32,647 nt of DNA from positions 1 to 32,647 of the forward strand of contig CAZDLX010000014.1 of assembly GCA_964506005.1 (NCBI GenBank). Reading direction: 5' to 3'. Source of the stretch: UBA3940 sp964506005 (lineage in GTDB: Bacteria; Chloroflexota; Anaerolineae; Aggregatilineales; UBA3940). Under the pieces are notes generated by a model. That model was given only the letters and a program-made list of their open reading frames with translations, had not been told where the DNA came from and did not search any database. Below, piece by piece: positions 8,468 to 15,356 of this stretch. Made by a program: the position numbers and the translations under genes. Each line of letters starts with the position of its first letter. Positions within the stretch are counted from its first letter, which is position 1.

Positions 8468-9847
8468 ATGAAGAAGACAAGCCTGCTCCCACTGCTGATC
8501 GCCGTCCTGCTGCTCGGCGGCTGTAATCTGCCCGCCTTTGTGAATATCCCGACGCCCGGCCCGGCTGCCGCGCCGACCGTCGAGGCCAGCGCCACGCCCG
8601 AACCGCCAGCAACCCCGACCGCCGAGGCGTCGCCGACCGCTGAAGCGACGCCCACCGCGACGACAGCCCCCGCCGACCCGGCAGAGCCCTCTGCCTGCGT
8701 CGCCCCCGGCGCGGCGACCTTACCCGGCGGTATGCCCGACTTTGACCGGCTCCCGGCGTTGTTCGCCGAGTATCTCTCGGCGGGCGGCGGTGTCGGTCAG
8801 CTCCGCGACACGCTGGAGCAGTGGGGCGCGATCCGCGAGACGGAGGTGGGCCAGTTCGGGCTGGTGGACGCCGAGCACGACTTCGACGGCGACGGGGTGA
8901 ACGACGTGCTGATCGCTGCGGTGGACGCCAGCACGACGCCCGTTACTGCCGAGCCGCCCGGCGCGCTGTTCGTCTTCACCTGCGCGGATGGCGGTTACGA
9001 GCTGGCGTACACCGATGCCGATACCGACGCCATGCAGGCAACCAGCGTCCCGCAGATACTGGCGCTGCACGACATCACCGGAGATGGCCTGGCGGATATC
9101 CTGTTTGAGCGCACGGCCTGCGGCGCGCACACCTGCTACCAGAACATCCAGGGGCTGTACTGGGACACGACCGGCCCCGGCGCCGGGCCTGAGCTGATGC
9201 TTGCGGAGCCGGTCAGCGAGCCGTATGCCGAGATCGAAGTGCCCGAGCCGGAGGACGGCGAACCGGCACAGGTCGTCGTCAACGTGGGAATGATCGGTTC
9301 GGTGGGGGCGGGCCCCCAGCGGACGTGGCGCGACGTGTACGCCTGGGACGGCGAGACGCTGGCGCGCGTCGAGCACGAGGCGACTTCCCCGGCGCACCCC
9401 ATCCACCTGGTCAATGAGGCGGACGATCTGTTCCTCGCCGGGAATTACGCCGGCGCGATCTCGCTCTTCCGGCGCTCGTACGAGGACCCAACGCTCGACC
9501 GCGAGTGGGGCATGTACGAGGGCTGGGAGCAGGACCTCGAGGCCTACGCGCGCTACCGGATCATGCTGGCGCACGTGCTGCTCGGCGACGAGCAGCAGGC
9601 GGCGGCGTTCTACGACGCCATGCAGGTGGACTTCCCCGACCCGGACGAACCGGGCGGGCTGTTCGCGCAGTGGGCAGACCTATTCCGGGCGGAGTACCAG
9701 GCGTCAGGCGGGGTGATTGCGGCCTGTTCGGCGGTGCTGGAGACCATCGACCCCGACTCACCGGATCTGCCGCTGAACATGTTCGGCTACGCCAACCGCT
9801 TCTACGAGCCCGCCGAGATGTGCCCGTTCGAGGGCAGCAGTGCGTAG
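8468..9847 (+). CDS. Exported lipoprotein with Asp/Gly-rich (VCBS-like) segments
   Basis: A 459-residue protein starting MKKTSLLPLLIAVLLLGGC, a type II signal peptide with lipobox LGGC, so the mature protein is lipid-anchored outside the cytoplasmic membrane. A low-complexity Pro/Ala/Thr/Glu linker (about 25-75) follows, then a globular region holding two DxDGDG-like segments, DFDGDGVNDVLI and DITGDGLADILF, which resemble the calcium-binding loops of VCBS/FG-GAP repeats. The C-terminal 150 residues look helical (AGNYAGAISLFRRSYEDP, LAHVLLGDEQQAAAFYDAM) and may form TPR-like hairpins. I do not recognise a specific family or function. The start is chosen because it begins the signal peptide; the open frame upstream lacks one. 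Transcription probably ends at the 9912-9939 palindrome. Confidence 0.75.
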   Translation: MKKTSLLPLLIAVLLLGGCNLPAFVNIPTPGPAAAPTVEASATPEPPATPTAEASPTAEATPTATTAPADPAEPSACVAPGAATLPGGMPDFDRLPALFAEYLSAGGGVGQLRDTLEQWGAIRETEVGQFGLVDAEHDFDGDGVNDVLIAAVDASTTPVTAEPPGALFVFTCADGGYELAYTDADTDAMQATSVPQILALHDITGDGLADILFERTACGAHTCYQNIQGLYWDTTGPGAGPELMLAEPVSEPYAEIEVPEPEDGEPAQVVVNVGMIGSVGAGPQRTWRDVYAWDGETLARVEHEATSPAHPIHLVNEADDLFLAGNYAGAISLFRRSYEDPTLDREWGMYEGWEQDLEAYARYRIMLAHVLLGDEQQAAAFYDAMQVDFPDPDEPGGLFAQWADLFRAEYQASGGVIAACSAVLETIDPDSPDLPLNMFGYANRFYEPAEMCPFEGSSA

Positions 9848-9911
9848 GAATAAGTCCGCAGATTACACATAACGGGCGGTAACGGCTATCCACGAGGTCT
9901 TGGAGATAACG

Positions 9912-9939
9912 GTAGGGGCGCAGCATGCTGCGCCCCTAC
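9912..9939. terminator. Perfect 28-bp palindrome between convergent genes
   Basis: GTAGGGGCGCAGCA followed by its exact reverse complement TGCTGCGCCCCTAC, with no loop. It lies 64 bases after the lipoprotein stop and 29 bases after the stop of the opposing G5/3D gene, so a bidirectional terminator is likely. There is no U-tract. Just upstream, GCAGATTACACAT (9857-9869) is a fragment of the 9-bp unit repeat family. Confidence 0.6.
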
Positions 9940-9968
9940 AATTCGAAACCACCAGCGTACACGAAACT

Positions 9969-11549
9969 CTAATCCGGCAGGCGCCAGATCATCTGGTCCG
10001 GTGGGGGAACTGGCGGCAGCAGGTAGATATCCACCCAGTTGTTCCACTGCACGAGGAATTCATCCGAGTAACCGAGGTCGACGCGCATGCCCTTGACCGC
10101 GCCGCCCACGTCGAGCGCCTGCCCGGTGCCGTAGCCGGGCACGTACATGTGCGTGTACAGGCTGATCACACGCGGGTCCACGGCGACAATGCCCCGCACC
10201 ACCTCCGTGCCGGTGCCCGACAGCCCGAAGCGCGGATCGCCGGGCTGCTTGTCGCCAGCGGTCAGCGGGCTGTAAGAGGTCGCCAGCACGCGCAGCTCGC
10301 GCCAGTACTGGAAGGTGCCCTCGGGCGTCTCCAGCGTGCGGAGCACGATCCGCGTGCCGTAGGCGACCACCGCCGGCTCAGGCTGGCTGGCCACCCACTC
10401 GCCTTCGAGCGCCCGGCTGACTTCGACGCCGTCCTCATACCGGACGCGCACCTGCCGGGCCAGCGTGCCGTTGTGCCCGCTCTGCACGATGCGTTCCTGG
10501 TCCAGCTCCAGGTCGGGGTCGGGCACGTAGACCGTCTCGTAGGGGATGGGCGTCTCCTCGACCAGCACTTCCTCCCGCACGCGCACCACCCGCACCGTGT
10601 CGCCGGGGCGGAGCGGTGCGTCCAGCGACGGCACGACGTAATCCGCCCCGACCAGCGCCAGGCCAAGCTCGCCGAGCAGGCCGCGGACATCCTGCTGGTG
10701 GGTACGCGCGGTGATGGCCCCGTCCTCGCGCTGAACCGTCACCGGGATGGCCTGCTCCAGCGTGATCTCGGCCACCGGGCCGCCTGCGGCAAGCTCTTCG
10801 ATTGGCGTGCTGAGCGGGTGCGAGATGCGGTCAGCCTCGTAGAGCTGATAGCCCGCCTGCGCGAGCGCCTCCCCGAGCGTCGGGGCAGCGGTCTCAAACG
10901 CGACGCGCTCCCCACGCTGGTTGACGACGACGCGCACGGCCCGCACCACGCGGATCTCGCGCGGCAGCTCGGGGGCCGTCGTCACCGTGGTGCTGTCGGC
11001 GATCTCGGCGGGGGAGGGGCGCACCGAGCGCACGACGCTCACGCCGTCCGCTTCGCCGACCTCGACGCCGAGGTCGGCCAGAATGGCGTGTGGTTCCAGT
11101 TCGTGGCTGGAGCCGACGATGGTTTCGCCGTCCACGTGGACCATCACCGGGCGGCGGTGGGCAACGGTGACGGTCAGCCCGGCTTCGACCGGAGTGTCTG
11201 CCGCCGGGCTGAGATAGATCGCATCGTCGGGGCGGACGCCCGCGGCGCGCACCACGCCTTCGACGGTACGGCGGTGGGTGCGCATTTCAAGCGGCTGGCC
11301 GTTCAGAACGACCGTGACCGGCGTGGCGGTCAGCCGCCAGAGGGCGACGCCGCCAACTATGGCCAGGCCGCCGATAGCCAGCGGCAGCAAGCGCCACAGG
11401 ATGCTGCGCGGGCTCGCCTTTGAACGCCATGCCGGGCGGCGCTTGCGGCGCGGGGTCCACACGCCGGCGGGGCGTTCTCCCGGCAGAGGGATGCGGGGCT
11501 TCTCCAAATGTGTGCTCCAGGCTGTCAGGTCTATAACGGATTGTATCAT
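9969..11549 (-). CDS. Membrane-anchored G5 / 3D-domain cell-wall protein (YabE/RpfB-like)
   Basis: 526 residues: a basic N-terminus, one membrane helix (about 52-73), several DUF348 ubiquitin-like modules (about 78-130, 204-255 and 268-320), a G5 domain (about 322-400, with PIPYETVY and QSGHNGTLARQVRVRYEDG) and a C-terminal 3D domain (about 420-510) that keeps the DVGGAVKGMRVDLGY motif with Asp480 and Asp491. This order is that of the B. subtilis YabE family of wall-lytic or resuscitation-type enzymes; the 3D fold is shared with MltA-type peptidoglycan lyases, so action on peptidoglycan outside the membrane is expected. The ATG at 11549 has no clear ribosome site; TTG at 11507 or GTG at 11462 are alternatives that would still keep the helix. 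The gene follows the SRP RNA gene on the same strand. Confidence 0.85.
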   Translation of the reverse strand: MIQSVIDLTAWSTHLEKPRIPLPGERPAGVWTPRRKRRPAWRSKASPRSILWRLLPLAIGGLAIVGGVALWRLTATPVTVVLNGQPLEMRTHRRTVEGVVRAAGVRPDDAIYLSPAADTPVEAGLTVTVAHRRPVMVHVDGETIVGSSHELEPHAILADLGVEVGEADGVSVVRSVRPSPAEIADSTTVTTAPELPREIRVVRAVRVVVNQRGERVAFETAAPTLGEALAQAGYQLYEADRISHPLSTPIEELAAGGPVAEITLEQAIPVTVQREDGAITARTHQQDVRGLLGELGLALVGADYVVPSLDAPLRPGDTVRVVRVREEVLVEETPIPYETVYVPDPDLELDQERIVQSGHNGTLARQVRVRYEDGVEVSRALEGEWVASQPEPAVVAYGTRIVLRTLETPEGTFQYWRELRVLATSYSPLTAGDKQPGDPRFGLSGTGTEVVRGIVAVDPRVISLYTHMYVPGYGTGQALDVGGAVKGMRVDLGYSDEFLVQWNNWVDIYLLPPVPPPDQMIWRLPD

Positions 11550-11590
11550 TACGCCGCTAACAGCGGAAGTAGGAGCAGGTGGCCGGGATC

Positions 11591-11596
11591 AAAAAA
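11591..11596 (-). terminator. U-tract ending the SRP RNA
   Basis: TTTTTT on the minus strand directly follows the base of the SRP RNA rod (…GAGCGCCCG), so the RNA's own stem acts as the terminator hairpin. Confidence 0.7.
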
Positions 11597-11741
11597 CGGG
11601 CGCTCAGGGGCACTGGAGAGAGCCAGGCACCCCTGCGGCACCCGGGCAACACGCCTTATGGCTGCTTCCTCTCGGACCTGACCAGGTTCGACGGCACCCG
11701 CCGCGCAGGACCCAGCCCTCTCCACTGCACCCGAGCAGCCC
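11597..11741 (-). ncRNA. ffs: Signal recognition particle RNA
   Basis: The minus strand carries the SRP RNA domain IV signature CAGGTCCGAGAGGAAGCAGC, which binds Ffh. It is a hairpin closed by a GNRA loop (GAGA) with the asymmetric internal loop. The flanks pair over a long distance: GGGCTGCTCGGG and TGGAGAGGGC at the 5' side with GCTCTCTCCA and CTGAGCGCCC at the 3' side, giving one rod of about 145 nt. That is longer than the 114-nt E. coli RNA and shorter than the Bacillus form with an Alu domain. Six T residues follow directly (11591-11596), and a strong promoter lies upstream, so both ends are well supported. The RNA targets nascent membrane and secreted proteins. Confidence 0.93.
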
Positions 11742-11770
11742 GTCACGCGAAGGCAGCTCAGTGCGAGGTT

Positions 11771-11799
11771 AGTTTAGCGAATGCGCTGCACAGTGTCAA
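11771..11799 (-). promoter_or_regulatory. Sigma70-type promoter of the SRP RNA gene
   Basis: On the minus strand, TTGACA (11794-11799), a 17-base spacer, then TAAACT (11771-11776). It points at ffs, with the predicted start about 20 bases before the paired rod begins. Confidence 0.75.
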
Positions 11800-11843
11800 T
11801 CAGATGCCGCCAGCCGCGCGGCGTTCTAACGGCAAGTTAGTAC

Positions 11844-11872
11844 TTGACATCTGCGAACATCTGTTCTATCAT
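11844..11872 (+). promoter_or_regulatory. Promoter with LexA-like box, copy 1
   Basis: TTGACA (11844-11849), 17 bases, TATCAT (11867-11872). The spacer contains CGAACATCTGTTC, that is GAAC-N4-GTTC at 11855-11866, the form of the Gram-positive and Chloroflexota LexA box, abutting the -10. Bound repressor would block RNA polymerase. The nearest open frame downstream overlaps a hairpin and copy 2 and is not convincing as a gene. Confidence 0.7.
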
Positions 11873-11878
11873 AGAGTC

Positions 11879-12014
11879 AGCTTGAGATGGTAGTGTAGCG
11901 GTATGCTTTCATCGAATACCTGTCGGTATGGGCGGCTGGACCAGCAATACATTAACCTGAGAATATCCCTCTCTCCGGCGAGGACCCCCCGTTTCCACCT
12001 GCGGGGGGTTCTCG
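11879..12014 (+). ncRNA. Candidate small RNA from the first LexA-like promoter
   Basis: The copy 1 promoter would start RNA at about 11879. A strong hairpin, CGAGGACCCCCC paired with GGGGGGTTCTCG (11979-12014), could end it, giving about 135 nt. Within it are small stems (GGTAT/ATACC at about 11901-11921, GCTGG/CCAGC). No U-tract follows, so the same RNA could instead run on as a long leader of the VOC gene. This is inference only. Confidence 0.3.
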
Positions 12015-12065
12015 TCGTTATGGCCCTTTGGTACAGCGCAAGCCCGTCTGTTGGCCTTCTGGGGG

Positions 12066-12094
12066 TTGACGCACACGAACACCTGTTCTATAAT
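12066..12094 (+). promoter_or_regulatory. Promoter with LexA-like box, copy 2, for the VOC gene
   Basis: TTGACG (12066-12071), 17 bases, TATAAT (12089-12094), with CGAACACCTGTTC (GAAC-N4-GTTC at 12077-12088) in the spacer. From the box through the -10 it matches copy 1 at all but a few positions. Predicted start near 12101, 38 bases before the VOC ATG. Confidence 0.78.
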
Positions 12095-12138
12095 GGAAAG
12101 GTATTAGCGTGAGCGTTTAGAGGTGCTAAGGAGACAGC

Positions 12139-12525
12139 ATGGGTAAGCGATCTATCGTCCATATCGAGATCCCGGCGAAGGACCGGAAGGAGGCGATGAA
12201 GTTCTACGGTGAGCTCTTCGACTGGGAAACGGAGGAGTATCCCGAGATGATGTATGCCACCTTCTCCAGCGGGTCGGTGGGTGGCGGCTTCAGCCCGGTT
12301 GGCGACTTCCCGGAGATGAACCTGTCCACCAACGTCGGCGACGTTCTGTTGCACATCGAGAGCGAGGACATCGAAGCCGACCTGGCGCGTATCGGGGAGG
12401 CGGGCGGCAAGACAGTGCTGCCCAAGACGGACATCCCGGGGATCGGCTGGTTTGCCGTGTTCGAGGATCCGACGGGCAACCATCTTGCGCTGTTCACTTC
12501 TAACGGGGAGCAGCAGGGCCAGTAA
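12139..12525 (+). CDS. VOC-superfamily protein (glyoxalase-like, COG3324 type)
   Basis: 128 residues with the paired beta-alpha-beta-beta-beta halves of the vicinal oxygen chelate fold: HIEIPAKDRKEAMKFYGELF at the start and WFAVFEDPTGNHLALF at the end, with VGGGFSPVGDFP in between. The AAGGAG ribosome site sits 7 bases before the ATG. Members with this signature are small cytoplasmic proteins annotated as lactoylglutathione-lyase-related, but most lack a demonstrated activity and several of the metal ligands are not conserved, so no substrate is claimed. The gene stands alone behind a promoter with a LexA-like box, implying DNA-damage control, and is followed by a strong stem-loop. Confidence 0.85.
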   Translation: MGKRSIVHIEIPAKDRKEAMKFYGELFDWETEEYPEMMYATFSSGSVGGGFSPVGDFPEMNLSTNVGDVLLHIESEDIEADLARIGEAGGKTVLPKTDIPGIGWFAVFEDPTGNHLALFTSNGEQQGQ

Positions 12526-12565
12526 CCGTAGAGGGGACGGTTGCTCACATTATTCAGTCCCCTGC

Positions 12566-12599
12566 ACAGGAGCCTCTCGCGGCGGCGAGGGGCTCCTGT
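12566..12599 (+). terminator. Stem-loop after the VOC gene
   Basis: ACAGGAGCC (12566-12574) pairs with GGCTCCTGT (12591-12599), extended inward by CTCGC/GCGAG and closed by a GGCG loop, for a 15-bp stem 40 bases after the stop. No U-tract follows. Confidence 0.65.
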
Positions 12600-12680
12600 C
12601 GTGTAAGGCAGGTGTGTTGTTGCGCGGGGCGGATCGTGCTACGCTATCGCGCGGACGCTGCGCGACACGAAAGGACGCCC

Positions 12681-13283
12681 ATGCCACACACTGCGCCATA
12701 CTGCTGCCGCCTCGGGCACGCTGCCGGGCTGCTGCTCATTGCCCTCGCCATAAGCGCTTGCGGTGCCGGCTCCCCAGACGCCGAGCTCGCCCCGCCGACC
12801 GAGCGCCCGCTCTCCGTGCCGACCGCCACCCAGGCTGCCACGCCTGAGCCAACCGCCGAGACCGCCGTATCTGGCGACCTCGACGTGCCATACCAGATCA
12901 CCGGCTACGAGATGATCGCCGCCGACATCGGCCCGGCGACTTACAGCGGCTACACCTGCGTGCTCACGCCGGATGGCTGTGCCTGCGAGCTGCCCGCGAT
13001 CCACGAGGCGACGTTCACCTTCCGGCCCGACGGCTTGCTGGAGGCCCGCTTCGAGCGCGAGGACGGCGAGGAGACGTGGGAGATGGGCCGCGCCGCGCCC
13101 AACCAGTGGGATTACCGCTTCGCCGTGATCAGCGAGGGGCAGAGCGCGGCGGTCGGCGAGGGAATCGTGCTGCTCAGCTTCACGGAAACCGGCTACGTCG
13201 TGAACCAGCTTGTGAACTTCGGCGATGGCAGCCTGGTCACCTGCCCCGAGGTCAGCTTCCGGCGGCTGGCGGGCGGCGACTAG
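12681..13283 (+). CDS. Lipoprotein of unknown function
   Basis: 200 residues starting MPHTAPYCCRLGHAAGLLL, a signal peptide ending in lipobox ISAC, followed by a Pro/Thr-rich linker (TERPLSVPTATQAATPEP). The remaining 150 residues look like a small beta-rich domain with cysteines at TCVLTPDGCACELP and LVTCPEV. AAAGGA precedes the ATG by six bases; the frame is open 23 codons upstream, but that part lacks signal-peptide character. No family is recognised. The mature protein would sit on the outer face of the membrane. It converges with the PD40 gene across the repeat at 13301-13468. Confidence 0.7.
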   Translation: MPHTAPYCCRLGHAAGLLLIALAISACGAGSPDAELAPPTERPLSVPTATQAATPEPTAETAVSGDLDVPYQITGYEMIAADIGPATYSGYTCVLTPDGCACELPAIHEATFTFRPDGLLEARFEREDGEETWEMGRAAPNQWDYRFAVISEGQSAAVGEGIVLLSFTETGYVVNQLVNFGDGSLVTCPEVSFRRLAGGD

Positions 13284-13300
13284 TGCCGGGGCGGAATGAG

Positions 13301-13468
13301 TCCACAGATTACACAGATGGCACAGAAAGTTAAAGCCTAGAACTAACAGACGATCCACGAATGACACGAATGGCACGAATAGAAGAGCATTTAATCCATT
13401 TGTGTAATTAGTGACATTCGTGGATCAATTAATCCGTTTTTCTCTGTGAAATCTGTGTCATCTGTGGA
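13301..13468. repeat. Nested palindrome of two 9-bp unit families
   Basis: Outer arms: CACAGATTA, CACAGATGG, CACAGAAAG (13303-13329), inverted at about 13441-13467 as CACAGATGA, CACAGATTT, CACAGAGAA. Inner arms: CACGAATGA, CACGAATGG, CACGAATAG (13356-13382), inverted at about 13397-13423 as CACGAATGT, CACTAATTA, CACAAATGG. Every arm is three 9-bp units. It fills the gap between convergent genes; the right end reaches to within 10 bases of the PD40 stop. Confidence 0.85.
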
Positions 13469-13476
13469 TGATGCCC

Positions 13477-14541
13477 TCACGGGCCCCAGCGGGGCTGCCA
13501 GTCCGCCTCTGGCTGCGTGGTGAGCTGCCGCCAGTCGGTGCCGTCCACCCGCATGATGTACACGTCGTTGTCCCCGTTGAGGTTCGAGGCGAAGGTGATC
13601 CACTGGCCGTCGGGCGAGAAGCTCGGCGCTTTGTTGTTGCCGCCCTCCGTCAGCCGGGTGTACGCCTCGGGCCCGCAGCCGGTGGGCTGATCCGCGCAGG
13701 CCACCGGTACGAGGTAGATATCCTTGTCGCCGACCGGCCCGGCGTAGAAGCCGAGCGTGCTGCCATCAGGCGACCAGTCACTGCGGCCCCCCTCGCGCAT
13801 CCCCGAACCGTTCGTCACCTGCCGGATGTTCGTGCCCGGTTCGCCCGGCGCGGCTGGCACGTCCATGACGTACAGCTCGTTGGTGCCGGTGCGGTTCGAG
13901 GCGAATGCGATCTGCGTGCCGTCCGGCGACCATGTCGGGTCGAGGTCGTCGCCGGGGTGGTCGGTCAGGCGGGTGGGGCTGCTGCCGTCGGCCCCCATCA
14001 CGTAGATGTCGAGCCGCCCATTCGCCGAGCTCGCAAAGACGATGCGCGTGCCGTCGGGCGAAAGCTCGGGCGCGTAGTTGCCGCCCAGCCCTGAGGTGAG
14101 CTGCACGGGCTCGCCGCCTTCGGCGGGCATACTGTAGATCTCGAAGACGCCGGTGCGGCGCGACGAGAAGACGATGGTGCTTCCGTCCGGCCCCGGCGAG
14201 GCGTACCAGTCCGTGCCCTCCGAGTCGACAAGCTGGCGCTGCCCGGAGCCGTCGGCGTTGATGAGGCACAGGTCATCGCCCGCGCCGTCAAAGCAGGTGT
14301 AGACGATGGTGCCGGCAGGCTCGGTGAGCGGGGCTGCGGTGAGGGGCGGCGTGCCCTCGGGCGGCTCGGCGGGCGCGTCAAACTCGGCTTCTTCGACATG
14401 CGCCTGCCGCTCCCGGCTGCGGCTGGTCGCGCGGAGCAGCACGAAGCCGAAGACGCCCAGCGCGACGATCTCCGCGACCATGATGCTGATGAGTGCAATC
14501 TGAATGAGAGTAGACGAGGTGCTGCCACGCTGGCGTGCCAC
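13477..14541 (-). CDS. Membrane-anchored TolB-like PD40 beta-propeller protein
   Basis: 354 residues. An N-terminal membrane anchor (about 10-37, ALISIMVAEIVALGVFGFVLL) is followed by an acidic Pro-rich linker and at least five WD40-like/PD40 blades recognisable by repeated SPDGT/SPDGS-x-I-x-F-x-S-x-R/N-x-G motifs (for example WSPDGTQIAFASNRTG). This is the propeller of TolB and of many surface proteins in Chloroflexota, normally used for protein-protein contacts outside the membrane. The start is GTG with GGAGG about 14 bases upstream, a long spacing. It is the last gene of a likely three-gene minus-strand unit with the two SRPBCC genes (gaps of 45 and 74 bases). No enzymatic residues are claimed. 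Confidence 0.85.
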   Translation of the reverse strand: MARQRGSTSSTLIQIALISIMVAEIVALGVFGFVLLRATSRSRERQAHVEEAEFDAPAEPPEGTPPLTAAPLTEPAGTIVYTCFDGAGDDLCLINADGSGQRQLVDSEGTDWYASPGPDGSTIVFSSRRTGVFEIYSMPAEGGEPVQLTSGLGGNYAPELSPDGTRIVFASSANGRLDIYVMGADGSSPTRLTDHPGDDLDPTWSPDGTQIAFASNRTGTNELYVMDVPAAPGEPGTNIRQVTNGSGMREGGRSDWSPDGSTLGFYAGPVGDKDIYLVPVACADQPTGCGPEAYTRLTEGGNNKAPSFSPDGQWITFASNLNGDNDVYIMRVDGTDWRQLTTQPEADWQPRWGP

Positions 14542-14586
14542 GAGAAGCGGTATTCCCTCCTGCTGGGCGGGTTAAGACAGGCAGTG

Positions 14587-15282
14587 TCAGGGTGTGGACT
14601 CTGCCCGGTAGGCGTGCTCGGCGCGCCGCTTGATGCCCCGCAGCATGCGCCGCGCCATGATGAAGGCGACCGGCTCAAGCAGCGCGTGGTACAGCGCGTT
14701 GTTGCGCGCGCTGGGGAACCAGTCGAAGTGCTGGCGCTCGACGAGGCGGGTGGTTTCCGTCCCAAGCGGCTCAAGCTGGAACGTCCAGCTCGTCGCGAAG
14801 AAGTCCACCGGGTTGCGGCTGTGCACCTCGCCCTCGTCCTCGTCCTGCGCGTCGATCATGCCGCCGAGCACGAGCACCTTCTCCGGCTCGGCAATGAGCA
14901 CGATCGGCCCCTCCTGAGCTGGCTGCATGGGGACTTCGTCCCCCGCCTCAAGGCCCGGCTGGCCCGGCAGCATGCGCTCGGCGCGGCGGATGTTCAGCCC
15001 GACGCCGCGCTCCAGCCAGCGGTATCCGAGCGGCCCGCCGCTGCCCTGCCCGACCTGCACAACCCACGGCCAGACCTCGGCGGGCGGCGCATCGATGGTG
15101 ATAGCTCGCGTTGCCGTGACTTTCGGCTCGGGCAGCAGCTCGTCGCCGGGCATCTCGCGGCTGAGCTCGTCGCCGGTGGCCCCCCAGCGCAGCAGGCGAG
15201 GCCGGACCAGCTCCAGGTATGCCGCCACAGCCCCGCCGAGCACCACACCGCCCGCCACCCAACCTAACGCCCTGCGTTTCAT
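14587..15282 (-). CDS. SRPBCC-family protein with N-terminal hydrophobic segment (paralog 1)
   Basis: 231 residues. An N-terminal hydrophobic stretch (LGWVAGGVVLGGAVAAYL) precedes a START-like/SRPBCC domain that opens with ITIDAPPAEVWPWVVQVGQG and ends with a helix (ALYHALLEPVAFIMARRMLRG). The fold makes a deep hydrophobic cavity for lipids, polyketides or similar ligands; none is identified here. The ATG at 15282 has GAGAGGCGGG just before it; the 70 codons upstream in frame show no domain. It shares the PGDEL, ITIDAPP, VWPW, VGQG-x-GG and GIK-x-RAE motifs with the next gene upstream, so the pair is a tandem duplication. Confidence 0.8.
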   Translation of the reverse strand: MKRRALGWVAGGVVLGGAVAAYLELVRPRLLRWGATGDELSREMPGDELLPEPKVTATRAITIDAPPAEVWPWVVQVGQGSGGPLGYRWLERGVGLNIRRAERMLPGQPGLEAGDEVPMQPAQEGPIVLIAEPEKVLVLGGMIDAQDEDEGEVHSRNPVDFFATSWTFQLEPLGTETTRLVERQHFDWFPSARNNALYHALLEPVAFIMARRMLRGIKRRAEHAYRAESTP

Positions 15283-15356
15283 GTACCCGCCTCTCTGTGT
15301 GCCGCCTCTGGCTCGATTATAAGGCGGCCCGAGGCAGGGATTCCAGCGCGGCGTCG

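Noticed and set aside
11903..12112. 69-codon open frame between the LexA-like promoters
   Set aside because: It runs through a strong hairpin and the whole second promoter, has no ribosome site and no recognisable composition.
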